From Melampsora larici-populina 98AG31 (lineage: Eukaryota; Basidiomycota; Pucciniomycetes; Pucciniales; Melampsoraceae): 64,000 nucleotides of DNA. Made by a program: the position numbers and the translations under genes. The stretch lies in the NCBI RefSeq assembly GCF_000204055.1, contig NW_006768860.1:1504-65503 (forward strand). Reading direction: 5' to 3'. A model generated the notes under the pieces. It was not told where the DNA came from, did no database searches, and saw only the letters and a program-made list of their open reading frames with translations. This document shows positions 21,587-35,388 of this stretch, in pieces. The stretch's first letter is position 1. Each line of letters begins with the position of its first letter.

Positions 21587-23896
21587 GAGTGCAATAATAA
21601 AAAAGCTTGATGGAGGTTACAGCCAAACCTCTCATGTACCCAAACAAAGATTTATATAGCCCAACCAGCTTTGTCTGTAATAAATTACAGTAGGGCTTAG
21701 AGTTTTTAGTGACAGTTTTACTTCCATTATAATCAAGCTTCACCCATAGTTCAACCATTGTAACTGATTACCTTAGCCGCCAACTTTCTCAACTTTAGTT
21801 TAGTTATTCTTCTGTGATCCTACATAACCAGTAAGATCTCTGTCAGGACTGAGAAGTAAGAATTGACTAGACCACTTACTAACTCCACTGCCTGCATAGT
21901 TGTCTTGGCAACAAACATCCAAGGAGTCCTCATATGCCCCCTGAGGAAAAGGGCACCCAAGGAATGCCTCTGAGGCAAAATTTGGCCATTGCGGTTGCCT
22001 CGTATTGGATCCTTGGATAGAGCTTCCCTTGGGGTCAAAATCCGAGGTCTCTTCAGATTTTCACATCCGAGGTAAATTTGCAGGCTGTGCTCCCTGAATA
22101 AGCCACCCTGACAAGAAGCCACACATCCGGTACCCTTGCCATGTTTTTTTGCTTTGGCAAAGTGTGATTTGTGATTTTTTTCCCTGAGACCCAAGATAAA
22201 TTGAACCAGCTTGGTGATCTCACATGATACAGGCACAGGGGCACAAATAGATGCTCACATTGGGGTGTGCATCAAAATTCTCTTTTTTCTTTCAACATTT
22301 GTTCAATTTTACTTCCAAAATTTCTTTCCCTATTCTTCTGTGTTTCTTTCTGCTTGTCAGCTGATTACATGATAAACAGGAACTGAGCGGATGACCTGGG
22401 CCTTCCTCAGGAATCATTCCTTAGCAAAGAAGCCTGATGGAGGGCTGGCCCATCTGCTCACTTCATCTCAGCCCCTCAGCTGATCCTCAGTGGAATGCCT
22501 TGGAGCCTGCTGATCCAGGATTTTGGACAAGGTTCTGAGCTTTTCTGAGTATGCAGTGACTCATGAACTGATTCTGAGTACTAATCTAAGAGACTGAGCT
22601 CAAAGAATAGTCATCCAAGACAGAAATGAGCATTCTCCAGAAATGTACAGCAAAATGTGTGCAAAACTGCCTGATCACCTGAGCACTACAAAAATTGTCA
22701 ATTGAAGGAATCTGAAATAAAAACAATCTGTTTTGGAGAATTTAGAAAAGTGTACAATTCTCACCTGTATGTGAGCTCCAATTTTGGCTCCCGTGACACC
22801 AGGTTGTGAGCATATAGCAACCCCCTTTTTACAAAAGGGCTCTTCTTTTTACCTCAACAATGTTCACTTAAAAAAAAGTATGTTTGGGTCCAGAAGTGAG
22901 TAGATTTGAAGACGGATCCCATGCATATTTCTCCAGTTCCTTACTTCAATCATGCCTCATACTGGCCAAAGGCAAGAAGTTTCTGTGGAGCTTGCTCAAG
23001 CCTCTGCAAAGGTGTTACCTGTCCTCCATACCACTGTGCAACCCCCATGTTATGTTGGTCTGTATGCCTGCCTTTTTCAAAAACTCAATCAATCAAAATC
23101 AAATTGTAATCAATTGAAATCGAAATCAAGTCATTCATATTACAATCTTATTCATTTGATTTGGAATCTTTCAATTTGAGAACTTACTAATTTATGTCAA
23201 GATCAAGTCCCAATCAATCAAAATAATATGGGGACAAAACCATGTTCTGATCTAAGAAACTGATGCCATCATATAATCTTATCACTTTCAATCAATCAAG
23301 TCAGATACAAAAAGATAGGAATTTGAACTTTTACATGGTTTGTATAGCAGAAGCCTGAGAATGATTCCTTCAAATTTTTATACTTGTATTCATCAAACTG
23401 TTTTGTTGCATACATAGTCTTTGTTCTTTTCAATTTGATATTTTCATTATCATTGTTACTGTCTGCATTGTGATTCACTTGAAAGTGCTTTTTGTGAAGT
23501 TGTTCTTTGGATATGATAGAAAGTTGATTATTATTGGCATTTTCATATCCAAAGGAAGATAAGCAAGACAAGGTGGAAATGAGAAGAATGAAGTTATTTC
23601 TACTTGATGCACTCAAGGATAATGAATTATCAAGTCAAATGACTGAAAGTTCATCTTTACAAAATAGAAAACAATGGTAAACTTATCAATGATTGTGAAA
23701 TGCAAGTTCAACCTTTGACAAATTTACCAAACGTCTTCACATAAGCAAATTTTATACATACACACATGGTGAGAAATTTTCTCATTGTGATGCAAACTTT
23801 TTATATGTAACTTTATGCAACTCTTGTTACCAAAGTGGGTGCACATCGAGTACCCTATCTATATAAGTATTGTGTTGTTCATCTGAAAAAGATACT
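21587..23896. other. Long spacer, possible LTR-element debris
   Basis: No gene recognised; the short frames near 21820, 22884 and 23296 have no known domain. At 22786-22801 the minus strand reads TGGTGTCACGGGAGCC, similar in style to a tRNA primer-binding site of LTR retrotransposons, right after a CTCACA that could end an LTR. No paired LTR was found, so this remains weak. Confidence 0.3.
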
Positions 23897-23904
23897 GCTG
23901 ATGG

Positions 23905-24415
23905 TCACACTGGGGGTGCAGAAAAAAAACACGCCAAACAATGCGCCTCAAAAAACTTGAAAAATTGGTCGGCGTGCCCAAATTGGGTATGGGTATCCAA
24001 ACCTAACAAATATGGTGAGGGGGGCTCTGTTAGGTTTGATTCTACCATCAGACATGCTCCCAGGTTTGAGGATCATTCTGAATTCATGTATATACAGATC
24101 CATATTCAACAGCCAGTTCATCTTTGTATCCAATCAACGATATGCCAAAAGTTCAGAAAACACACAGTGCACCTGGAGCTTGGAACCCCAAAGATGACAA
24201 TTTTGCCTAGTTGTATCTCTTCTGTCATCTCATTTTTTGTTTATTAAAGTATTTTAAGATCTGAATTTTTCAAAAGACAAGCCTTTCTCGAGTTTGGCTC
24301 AATTTTTGCTTTAAAAAGATTGTGCCCGGCGCGCCAGTGGCACCCAGGCGTGGTTTTGATCCAACAAAATGTGCATAGGCGCTCCTTCTAAAAAAATGCT
24401 GCACCCCCAGTGTGA
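23905..24415. mobile_element. hAT-like MITE, 511 bp, with 8-bp target duplication
   Basis: The left end TCACACTGGGGGTGCAG is perfectly inverted at the right end CTGCACCCCCAGTGTGA (17 bp). The 8-mer GCTGATGG flanks both sides exactly (23897-23904 and 24416-24423). An 8-bp duplication points to the hAT superfamily. No transposase inside. Confidence 0.85.
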
Positions 24416-24633
24416 GCTGATGGGATTCAGACTTTGGTGATGAAATCCACTCCTTGGATATTTTCCCTCTGGAACAGGAAGTGTCAAGCTGTCTGACCAA
24501 CAAGCTTATAACATGCATATTCACATCATAGAATATATACCTTTTGCATTTTCTCCCAAGAGAATTCCAGGTATTAAGTCTTTCCTTGGGCAGGTTTGAT
24601 TTTGGCCAGCAGACTTGCATGAGCTTGCATGTA

Positions 24634-24809
24634 CAGTCAAGCCCGCGCAATTGCATACCCGCGCAGATGCATAACCTGTGATAATGCATAAAAAAAATTC
24701 TTAATCTTGATCCTTTTTACTGCCAAATTTGACAATGGAATTGCATAACCCGTGAAAATGCATAGCAAAAGTCTTCCACCAAAATTATGTGATTGCGCGG
24801 GTTTGACTG
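24634..24809. mobile_element. Pogo/Fot1-like MITE, 176 bp
   Basis: The left TIR CAGTCAAGCCCGCGCAATTGC faces the right GCGCGGGTTTGACTG, with TA on both sides (24632-24633 and 24810-24811). Repeated TGCATAA/ATGCATA boxes occur inside both arms. It shares the CAGTCAA start and the CACCAAAATT word with the 14175 family, so the two may be driven by related transposases. Confidence 0.8.
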
Positions 24810-24811
24810 TA

Positions 24812-25320
24812 AGTGGTTAGCTATCCCAAAGGCCAAAGGTTAAAACACACCAATGAATGAGTACATCTTATCTCATACATGCTGAGGAATAATCAAGGAC
24901 CTATTCAAACTCTTCTCCTTTGGCTACTACCACATCACATTGTTTCTCAAGATAAATGCACTTTCAGTACATTCTGATATCCATTACATATACTGCTACT
25001 TTTATGGGCCTGCTTCTGACTTGTTGAAAAGAATTTCACATCATGAACAGTAACTTGTGAATTGATTTTGATTTTATGAATTTATCAGAAATTGATGGAT
25101 GGATTCTCAAAAATTTGAAAATTCCAGCAAAAGCATAATCTGAGTGGACTCGACGGGGAGCCCGACAGATACCCGACAGGATATCGGCTTCGGGGCTCGC
25201 GCCGATTGAAATGTCTGAGGGCGAATTTTAAGTGCTCTCGCAATACAACTGCAACTCCACAACCTCACTCGATCGAAAACCAATTCAACAAGACCATCAT
25301 CATAAACGAAACGCACCAAC
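24812..25320. other. Promoter region of the GDP-fucose synthase gene
   Basis: AT-rich up to about 25135, then a GC-rich block with inverted CCCGACAG/GGGAGCCCGAC words (25150-25210) just upstream of the gene. No TATA box recognised. Confidence 0.35.
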
Positions 25321-27052
<1,732 letters not shown>

Positions 27053-27295
27053 TCAAAAACACCCAAGACGTTTTCAACATTTCTTCTTTCTTTTGAAATC
27101 CTCCTGTTCTTTTACATTTTTCTCTCCTGTATTTTTTCTTTCTTTTGAACTTACATAGTTTCTTAGACATTTGAAAGGGATTTCTGAAGCTTTCCTTTTT
27201 TCCTCATTTATCTTATGGGAACCTCTTTTAATCAGGCATCAGTGATAGCATAGCCTTTAATGGGCAAAAAAAACTTGACTGAAAACATTCTGACA
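27053..27295. other. 3' flank of the GDP-fucose synthase gene
   Basis: T-rich downstream sequence, probably 3' UTR for the first 100 bp. Nothing else seen. Confidence 0.4.
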
Positions 27296-27451
27296 AGTTT
27301 TGGACTTTAGTGGCAAGGAGATACATTGTATGCACAGTTTCCACCAAACGTACCATCTCAGGTCAGGTAATCTTGATGATATCAAATTTACCCTCACCTT
27401 TGGTGGCAAGTGTGGATACAATGTATCTTTTTACCACTAAAGTCCAAAACT
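27296..27451. mobile_element. 156-bp foldback element
   Basis: AGTTTTGGACTTTAGTGG...AGATACATTGTAT...CCACCAAA on the left is inverted on the right (TTTGGTGG...ATACAATGTATCT...CCACTAAAGTCCAAAACT) over about 55 bp with few mismatches. No target duplication was recognised. Confidence 0.65.
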
Positions 27452-27916
27452 AGTGTGGAACTCCTCTGAGGCATGTCTCTTGGAAGATGTTTTCCTTTTG
27501 CTTCATAGATCAGGTCAGATGCTGAATTAGGAGTGGATTTATGCTGGCTTCCATTGATGGGGTAGATATGGAAGGTGGAAAGGATAGGAAGTGCCATACA
27601 TTTGAAGTATTGTGAAGGGTAGGCAATCATTCCCAATATCTCCAAGGCAAACAGACAACAACTTGAAAAATGATACATAGAAAGGAGACAATGACTTTAC
27701 CTAGTTCCAAAGGATAGAGGGTGGGAGATCAGTCCTGATTTCCCTAAGGAACCACATGGGGGAAAAATGAAAACAAGAGGTACATATATATAAGGTCTGG
27801 ATGAGTAAGCTTACCCAAAGTCACAGGTAGTTGATGACATATCATACCAGGTCTGTTGGGTCTGACTAGTTTGAAATTAGGGCAAATTCAACCATTACAA
27901 ACAAATTTACCAACAG
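27452..27916. other. Spacer between foldback element and DNA transposon
   Basis: No gene or repeat recognised. Confidence 0.35.
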
Positions 27917-28110
27917 TATGGTTGATTTCACTGAACGTAAGGAAGTGTCCGATTGGGGCTTGACCCCGATTGATGAATAATTTGGCCCCGTGGGGTCAAA
28001 TTTTGAGATACAAAATTTGAAAAGTTCAATGATGGACTGAGTTATGAACCTCAATCACCTCTTCTTTCTTTGACCAAGCCTCATTTTATTATTGTTCTGC
28101 TTTTGCACCA

Positions 28111-30952
28111 ATGCCACGTCCCTCCAAACGATGCAAGGGTCAAATTAAGCGCCGCCATGCAATGGAATCATATGAATCAAAGACAAAAAAAACAAAATAT
28201 TCCCAAGGACTTTTAAACAATGAAAGCAACACAAAAAGTGCAGGTCCTCTTGTGATTGGTGTAGATGCCAAAGTCTCTTCAAGCTTCACCATGTCAATAT
28301 TTGTGTAGCACATCGACGTGCACACACGGAGGGTTTTGAAACAAATCTCAAAGTCTTTTGGTCGGATTTAGACTGAGATTGCCGTTGAGCACCTTTTGTG
28401 AATAGTGATTTATTCAAAGGATTTGCGGAATCTTTTGTGGTCAGCAGGAGTCAACTGACTTTCAACCTCCCAGGTGATAAGGGGAAGATGTGCTTGTTGT
28501 GGTACCTCTTTGATGGGTCTTTACAGGGTATAAGGAAAGTCTTTTGTGTGTGCACGTCGACATGCTACAAGGATATTTACATGGTGTGAGGATTCAGAAA
28601 CATTGGACAGCTTTTCGGTGTCACTTGAATCAATTTCTGACGATGGATCTGAAGATGGTGTTGACAATGATTTCAAGAAAGATCCTTCAGATCCACAAAT
28701 CAAACTCAAAGGCTATGATAATACCCTTTCTGAAACTCAAGTTAGTCAAACCAGAACAGTAGACACATCACCTCCAAACCCAACCCCAAACCCAAAATCG
28801 GCGCATCAGATTGAAGTTATCAACAAGCAATGGCAAGAGTTGCATGACGCAATCAAGGATGCTACAGACTACTACAATCAGAATCCATCTTTGAATTTGG
28901 TCGCAATCCATCAAGCTCAGGAGCTAGCAATACTAGCTGAATTTAATAACCTAAGGAAGCAGCTCAATCTTGTTAATCCACGTAGTTCATCGATTTCAGC
29001 CTCAAAAGAAGTAGCATACTCATACCTTGGACGAGCACTTGACCTTGACTTGGAGTTCAAAACTGGAAAGAGTCACGCTGAACAAATTCGAAAACAATCA
29101 AAATACATTGTGATTCATAGGTGCTTACCAATACGACAGAATGGCCTGTGTTCACCACCTAAGTCAATCTTGGATGATCCGAGGATAGAGCGGATGGTCT
29201 GGGAATGGATTACAAGCGAGAAGACTGGTAAGGTATGTGCTTTATCTAAATTCTTCTGCCAACTGTAAGACATTAAGTTATGCTTTCTTGATCCTTGTCA
29301 TTAGGTCAGGCCAGCAGACCTTGTCCAGCATCTCATTGAGGTAATCTTACCCCAGTTTGACGAGTATAAGGATTCAATCTGTGCTTCCACAGCTAATAGG
29401 TGGATGCACACACTTGGATCATCAGTCACACTCCTCACAAAATGTCTCTATTACGATGGACACGAACGTGCAGATGTTGTGTTATATCAACAAAAATACA
29501 ATAATCAGCTCTCTGAATTGATCAAGCAAGAAGTTACTTATGTTGGTAAAAATCTTGATCAAGTTATCAATCCGGTTCTAGACAACACAAATCGCGAGAT
29601 TGTCCGAGTTTATCAGGATGAAGCAACATGCCATACTGGCAAAGAGCCAAAATCGGCGTGGCTGGCTAAAGGGGACTGTGCACTCAAGAGAAAGAGTGAG
29701 GGAAAACTTATTCATGAATCTGATTTCACTGAGAAAAAACACGGCCGGCTCGTCATACCCAAAGATACACCATGTACTCTTCCATTTAAGGATGCAGTGG
29801 TTGTCATCTACCCAGGCAGCAACGGTGATGAATGGTGGAATTGTCTTCAACTTATTAAGCAAGTCCAAACACGAGCAATCCCAATCTTTGAATTCCTAAA
29901 CCCCGGATGCCAAGGTCTCTTCATCTTTGACTGCTCATCAGCACACGAGTCTTTTGCGCTGGATGCTCTTCGAGTAGAAAAAATGAACCTTGGCCCAGCT
30001 GGATCACAGGCAAAGCTACACGACACAGTCATCCCCTCCGATGATCCCAACATCCCAGCCGAACTTCGTGGAACCATACAATCCATGAACTTCCCCTTCG
30101 ATCATCCAGATAAGCAACTCAAGGATAAGCCTGACGGAACCAAACAATTCCTTGTTCTTGCTGGGAAGCCCAAGGGAGTGCAGCAGGTACTGGCCGAGCG
30201 TGGCTTATGGGACCACTACAATACTATCCGGACCTCAAAAGGACTCAAACCCCTTGGATTGAGATGTGCTAAGTGTGCACAGACAGGCCGTGCAAAGGAT
30301 CAAATCGCTCGAGCGGAGCGCTTGATCCGAGATAACGACCAACCAAATTCTGAAGATATAATAACCACAACTGAAGCTGCACCAGCCCACGATGAGGTTA
30401 TGTATTGTTGCTCAGCCAAGATCTTATCCAATCAATCGGACTTCGAGAAGGAGAAACCCAGCCTTCAGATGATAATTGAACAAGCTGGTCATTTATGTAT
30501 GTTTCTGCCGAAGTTCTACTGCAAACTCAATCCAATTGAGCACGAGTGGTGCTATATCAAGGGCAGTAAGTTCATCTCCCTTTCTCAACTGAATCTCTTT
30601 TAGCTGAACACATTTTTCTTCAACGTAACTTCAGAGTTTCGCAACTGCAGTCACACAGCAAATACCTTAAAACAATCGAAGGGTCTATGGGAAAAGGTCA
30701 GGACAAGCTGCCCCCTCGTAACCATCCGTAGGTTCTTTGACAGGTGCGATAAAGAAATGAATCACTTGATGTGAGTCTCTTATCAGTCTCACTTTGATTG
30801 GCCCGATTTTACTCGTCATTTCATAGATCTCATTAATTTTGATGATCTTAATTGATTGTAGGCAGAAGCCAGTGCGACCTGATCCCAGTGTCAAGTCTTA
30901 TAAATCTCACCGAGTTGTTGCTCGCACAACTAGAGAAGACCTCGATATCTAA
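28111..30952 (+). CDS. DDE transposase of the IS630/Tc1-mariner type, interrupted N-terminus
   Basis: Cuts and joins transposon ends in the nucleus. The probable start is ATG 28111, with a basic N-terminus (PRPSKRCKGQIKRRH). Coding signal resumes at about 28587 (EDSETLDSFSVSLE) after an inserted element. Main exons: to 29232, 29305-30565, 30635-30770, 30862-30952, all with GT..AG junctions that keep frame. The catalytic triad is visible: first Asp in VYQDEATCHTG (near 29617), second in FIFDCSSAHESFA (near 29930), and Glu in LPKFYCKLNPIEHEW (near 30538), the last in the NPIE context typical of IS630/mariner families. The C-terminal exon (VTIRRFFDRCDKEM) resembles fungal relatives. Apart from the 5' insertion no stop or frameshift was seen. 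Confidence 0.8.
28287..28586. mobile_element. 300-bp foldback insertion inside the transposase 5' exon
   Basis: Left CACCATGTCAATATT then TGTAGCACATCGACGTGCAC is inverted on the right as GTGCACGTCGACATGCTACA then ATATTTACATGGTG, about 42 bp with few mismatches. The first exon's frame stops just inside it (28306-28308), and the acidic N-terminal segment of the transposase resumes right after it. No clear target duplication was seen. Confidence 0.65.
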
Positions 30953-31414
30953 CCATTTCTTTTGAGATTTACCTTTCCGATTTCCACATTTTTGCCTTTT
31001 TTCTTTCTCTCAAGGCTCGGTAACCATCATACATGTAATCCAATCAGTGCCCACTTGTATTTCATGCTTGAGGAATGTAGATACGTGCTCAAAACCCCAA
31101 ACAAGTCATGAAATGAGATAAAAAATTAATAGTCATTTTTTTCCCGTAAAAAGTTAATTGGGCATAATACCAGGTGCAAGCATTTCACATATGTTGTCAG
31201 ATTTTAAAAAAGTTGTATTTTCAGGGAGGAGTAGTGTTTTGAAAAAAAAAGGAAAAAGATCGAATGGATCAATCTGAAGAGATATTCTGTGAAAGCCGTG
31301 CACCCAACAATTTGGAATCTGGTCTCGGACCTTTGAAATGTTAACTTTTGACGGAGTAGTAGTGTTTCACATCCTCGATCGGACACTTCCTTACGTTCAG
31401 TGAAATCAACCATA

Positions 31415-31862
31415 GTGCAGATTTGCTATGAACCTTCAGATACAACAGGTTCCATTAATCTTGACACAAAAATTGCCATTGAATTGCTGAAGTTTGTTTG
31501 AAAAAGTCCCTCAAAGTTTGTGAAATTGACTCCAGATATTTATTGGACTATTCTATTGGACTTGAACAATAACTCACCCAAACATATTTCAAAATGGCTA
31601 TAATTAAACCATCCAAAGAGAATCAAATCACTTTGAATAAACTTGCTTACTAACTGGTTCCAACCAAATCATCAAAGTGGTCCTTGGTTATCATATGAAA
31701 CCATATTCATCCTGCAGACAAAAATTTATATACTTTACATCATATATCAGATCTTTTTCCCCTTCAATTCACAAAACAAAGATCATCATAACCAAACAAT
31801 CTACAATGAATAAGCCATTGACAAACATTATAACAAACTTTGATGAATTTTCTTCTTGAGTT
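31415..31862. other. Spacer between transposon and CDC40 3' end
   Basis: No gene recognised. The right part is the likely 3' UTR of the minus-strand CDC40 gene. Confidence 0.4.
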
Positions 31863-34557
31863 TCAATCCTGTTTTAAGTATGATATATTCAAAAGTCGAT
31901 CAGCAAAGAGTTGATTGACAAAGTGATAAAGTAATTGTAATTGTAAGAATTAAACGAATGACTTACCCAAAGTTTAATCAAACCATCCCAACTAGCAGTC
32001 ACCAATTTAGACTAAACAAAAACAAAAACAACAAGCCAAAAAAATCAATCCAAAACCCAATTGTACGAAAAATCATAAAGAAGAACTACTTACAGTTTCA
32101 TGTGGTAACCAAGCATGACTAATCACCACTTGATCATGACACTTCAATCGTTTTGAAATTCGACAACTTTTCCAATCCCAAAATACCATATTCCCATTCC
32201 CATCACCAGAACTTAAGAACCGTCCATCAGGTGAAAATCCTACTTCACATGCATATCCTGCAATCGTATGACCAGCGAATCGTTTTTTTCGATTTTGTTT
32301 GAATGAATCTGATGAGTAAATTAAGATTTGATTATCCAATGATTGCATCGCTAACCATTTATCTATTTTTCCATCAAAAAAACAAATGAAATTGAATCAG
32401 ACGTTGAGAATAAAATTTTGAACTTGTAAGAGGAAAATAAAAGAAATGTATAAAGAAAAAATCAAATCACTATTTGGATGAATTCCTACAGCTGGCATAC
32501 TATGCATAGCTGGTTCTGCGATATATTTGATGACTACTGGAATATCAAAATCCCATGCTCTTATCGTTTTATCATCTGAAGTAGTCACAAATCTTCGATT
32601 TTCATCCACGAATGTGATCGTATTTCTGATCGAGAAAAGAAGTGTATCAGGAGACCATAGTTGTTTTGAATTGTTTAAATCTTATACTTACACTGGGCCA
32701 AGATGTTGATCGTATTCTTGAGTAATGTCTCCAGATCTCATATCATACTGATGTTAAGAAATCAATCAAGATTTGAGGGTATCATGTCGATCAAGAAGAG
32801 AAAGCATCAAAAGTCGAAAGTCAGAATCTTTCAATCTGAAAATGATATCGAAAGATATCTAGAATCTCACCTGTATGATCTTCTTATCTGACATACCAGC
32901 CAAGAAGATATGTTGTTTTTCTGGATCTGGATGAAATTTCACACAGTACGGAATCTTTCCATTTGAGAAGGCCTGTACACAATGTCCTACACAATCAAAA
33001 AAGTAAGCTGGTTAGCTTGACAAGAACCGAAAGAATTCGATCAATCACTTACCAGTCTCTGTATCCCATAGTTTGATCTGTCGATCGTAAGCTGCAGACA
33101 AAAAGCGTTTACCGTCGTTGGCAAATGTAACATCTCTGACAGCTTTCGAATGACCCATAAATGTTCTCAAACATTTTCCATCATGGTAAACATCCCATAA
33201 CTGAGCGTAGTTCAGGGACGTCAGTATTGATAATCTGCAATATCCCTCAGATATGGATGGTCCACATACCTTGACTCGTGAATCCATACTAGCACTCAGT
33301 AACAAATGTCCACTTCCAGGGAAGAGCCTAATGGCCGAGACACCCTTAGTATGACCGGCCCAGGTATGTACACATCGTTTAGGCACGAAACATTCAGTTG
33401 GAGGATCAGTTGTCAATAAGTCAGTATCCAGGTCGGTAGGTATATGCATATACGTTCGACCTTGATAATCGTGTAAGCTTTTAGCGTGTAATGTCGATTT
33501 CTCTTCTCCATAAGCAATTTCACGTTTCGCTTGATTAGAAGAAGTAAATTGTTTCTTGGCAGCAGAGGCAGCAGAGCTAGCACGTCTAGCAGCTTCATAT
33601 TCTTCTTCATCTGGACCAACAGGTTCGATATGTTCATCATTCCAACCTGCCCAAGGACCTTTATATTCACGTGATTTATTTGAACTTGAAGCTTTTGGCT
33701 TAGGATCAGTTGTGCCATCTTCTTGTTGAACTTCTTCTTCTTCATCTTCATCTTCATCAAATATACCTAATTCTCCTTTATCATGTCTTTTCCGTTTAGT
33801 AGCTTTTTGGGCGGCTTTTGTAATTCGAATTTCAGATGCAAGTGTACCTCCATTTTTGAATGCCGCATGTACATCTCCTACGAAATTTAATGATGGGTTT
33901 TCAGATGTTGATGCTAAGATTGATGGGTTTTTGGCGTATTTTAATACATGAAACGTTCTTTGTTGTTGATTAAAATCTACATCAGTCATGAATTCTTCTT
34001 CAATATATCCTATGGAATAAGAAAATTGATGGTCAGATAAGATGAATCAAATGTTTTAGACACAAAGAATGTATTTGGGTATTTACCGTTTAAAGTGTTC
34101 ATCTTTTCTAATTTCCTACTTGAGAATGGATTTTGTGGTCCTTGCTTTGGAAGTGTCATATCTGAATATCTCACATTCACATTCATCTCTGTATCTGTTG
34201 GTCTTAGAATAAGAGAAGATGATTCATCTTCCTATTCAAAGTAAGAATTAAAGAGTTAGTCTTGACGGATCTTGAAAAAGCGTATCAGATGATCGAACCG
34301 TGACGTACAGTCGAAGGAAGTACATCTGGGATCGAAACGATTTGTCGTTTTTCTAATTTGATGCTTGGGATTTTAGATTTTGAAGCTTCACTTGAGGCGA
34401 TCGAGTTCTTGATCCCAAAGACGTCACCATTGATATCGATCTCTTCATCGTCTCCTTCTTCTGTTTCTTGTTCATGCTTTTGTTCTTCTGATTGAGATAG
34501 TTGTTTGGTTTCTGTGATTTCTTCATCTGATCCATATCCAGATACGAGTGCTTCCAT
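31863..34557 (-). CDS. CDC40: Pre-mRNA splicing factor CDC40/PRP17, WD40 protein
   Basis: Second-step splicing factor of the spliceosome, nuclear. The start is ATG 34557 ([13 protein letters not shown]); an upstream in-frame TTG is not used. The N-terminal half is acidic with a DEDEDEEEE run and contains the family signature [21 protein letters not shown] (near 33640-33590), then [17 protein letters not shown]. The C-terminal half is a seven-blade WD40 propeller: [45 protein letters not shown], then blades through about 32010. The last exon holds only one Asp codon and the stop (31868-31863), joined after ...GLIKLW, matching the conserved ...LIKLWD end of the family. Its 5' end faces the 3' end of GEP4, in the same orientation. 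About eight short introns with GT..AG ends; no defects seen. Confidence 0.92.
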
Positions 34558-35388
34558 GTTGATTGAGTTCAAAGCTGTCTGACTAGAATGTGAATGAATT
34601 GAATTCGCAAGAGTGGTTTGGGTCGAAATTAGAATTCATCTTGCATGTTCGACCCGTAAAGCCCGTAAAGCCCTCACACCATCCCTTAGCACGGTCCCGG
34701 ATCATCATGAACACTAATTATTGACTTGGCTGTGATTTGTCAAAGAGAAATTCTCGATGGAGTTGCATCCATAATTATTGCATGCTCTTTGATGCGAAGT
34801 TTTCTGATCAAATTTTGTCAGGAGCCAAAAGTACGCGGAAACTGATCGAAGAAAGCATGAAAGCAAGCTCAACTTCAAGTCATAAACAAAATATTCATTG
34901 ACAAAAGAAATTGGTATTTACATTGTAGAAGGTGGATTTCTCAGATAAATCGAACAAAGTATTCCAAAAGTATGATCACAAGTTCACAACAAACATGTGT
35001 GAAAGGAAACTTGGGTGTAGCAATACCTCTCCGGAGTAAGTATGAATATGCAACGAGATACATATGGACCTTAGATGTCTATTGGAAAATAATTTTTAGA
35101 AATCAGGTGATGTGTTTTTCTATCTTCAGTACAAGATGTATACCATGTGAAAACTAGACTACAAGAAAGTTCAGAGACATGATGCGTTGTTACTCTATGG
35201 GTATAATGGATTTCAAACCTTGAAGAAAACATTGCAAAGCCAGCGGTCCATGCTATTGTTTACAGACTGCAATCAAGGGTGCGATGGTATTTTCTCTAGA
35301 CACTAGAATTAGGATATTAAACATTTGGCAACCAGATTCAGGTTCAGGTAAGAAAAGAGGTTGAAGAATTGAAACAAATGATATATTT
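34558..35388. other. Spacer between GEP4 3' end and CDC40 5' end
   Basis: Contains the CDC40 promoter (CCCGTAAAG tandem words near 34650) and the probable 3' UTR of GEP4. No gene recognised. Confidence 0.4.

Larger units (their letters stand above)
27919..31412 (+). mobile_element. 3.5 kb Tc1/mariner-IS630-like DNA transposon with transposase
   Basis: Perfect 35-bp TIRs (27919-27953 and 31378-31412) begin TGGTTGATTTCACTGAACG and are flanked by TA on both sides (27917-27918 and 31413-31414). The element encodes one multi-exon DDE transposase on the plus strand, ending at 30952. Identical TIRs imply recent movement. Subterminal sequence near the right end repeats GGAGTAGTGTTT twice, possible transposase-binding sites. 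A different foldback element sits in the first coding exon, so this copy may now be non-autonomous. Confidence 0.85.
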
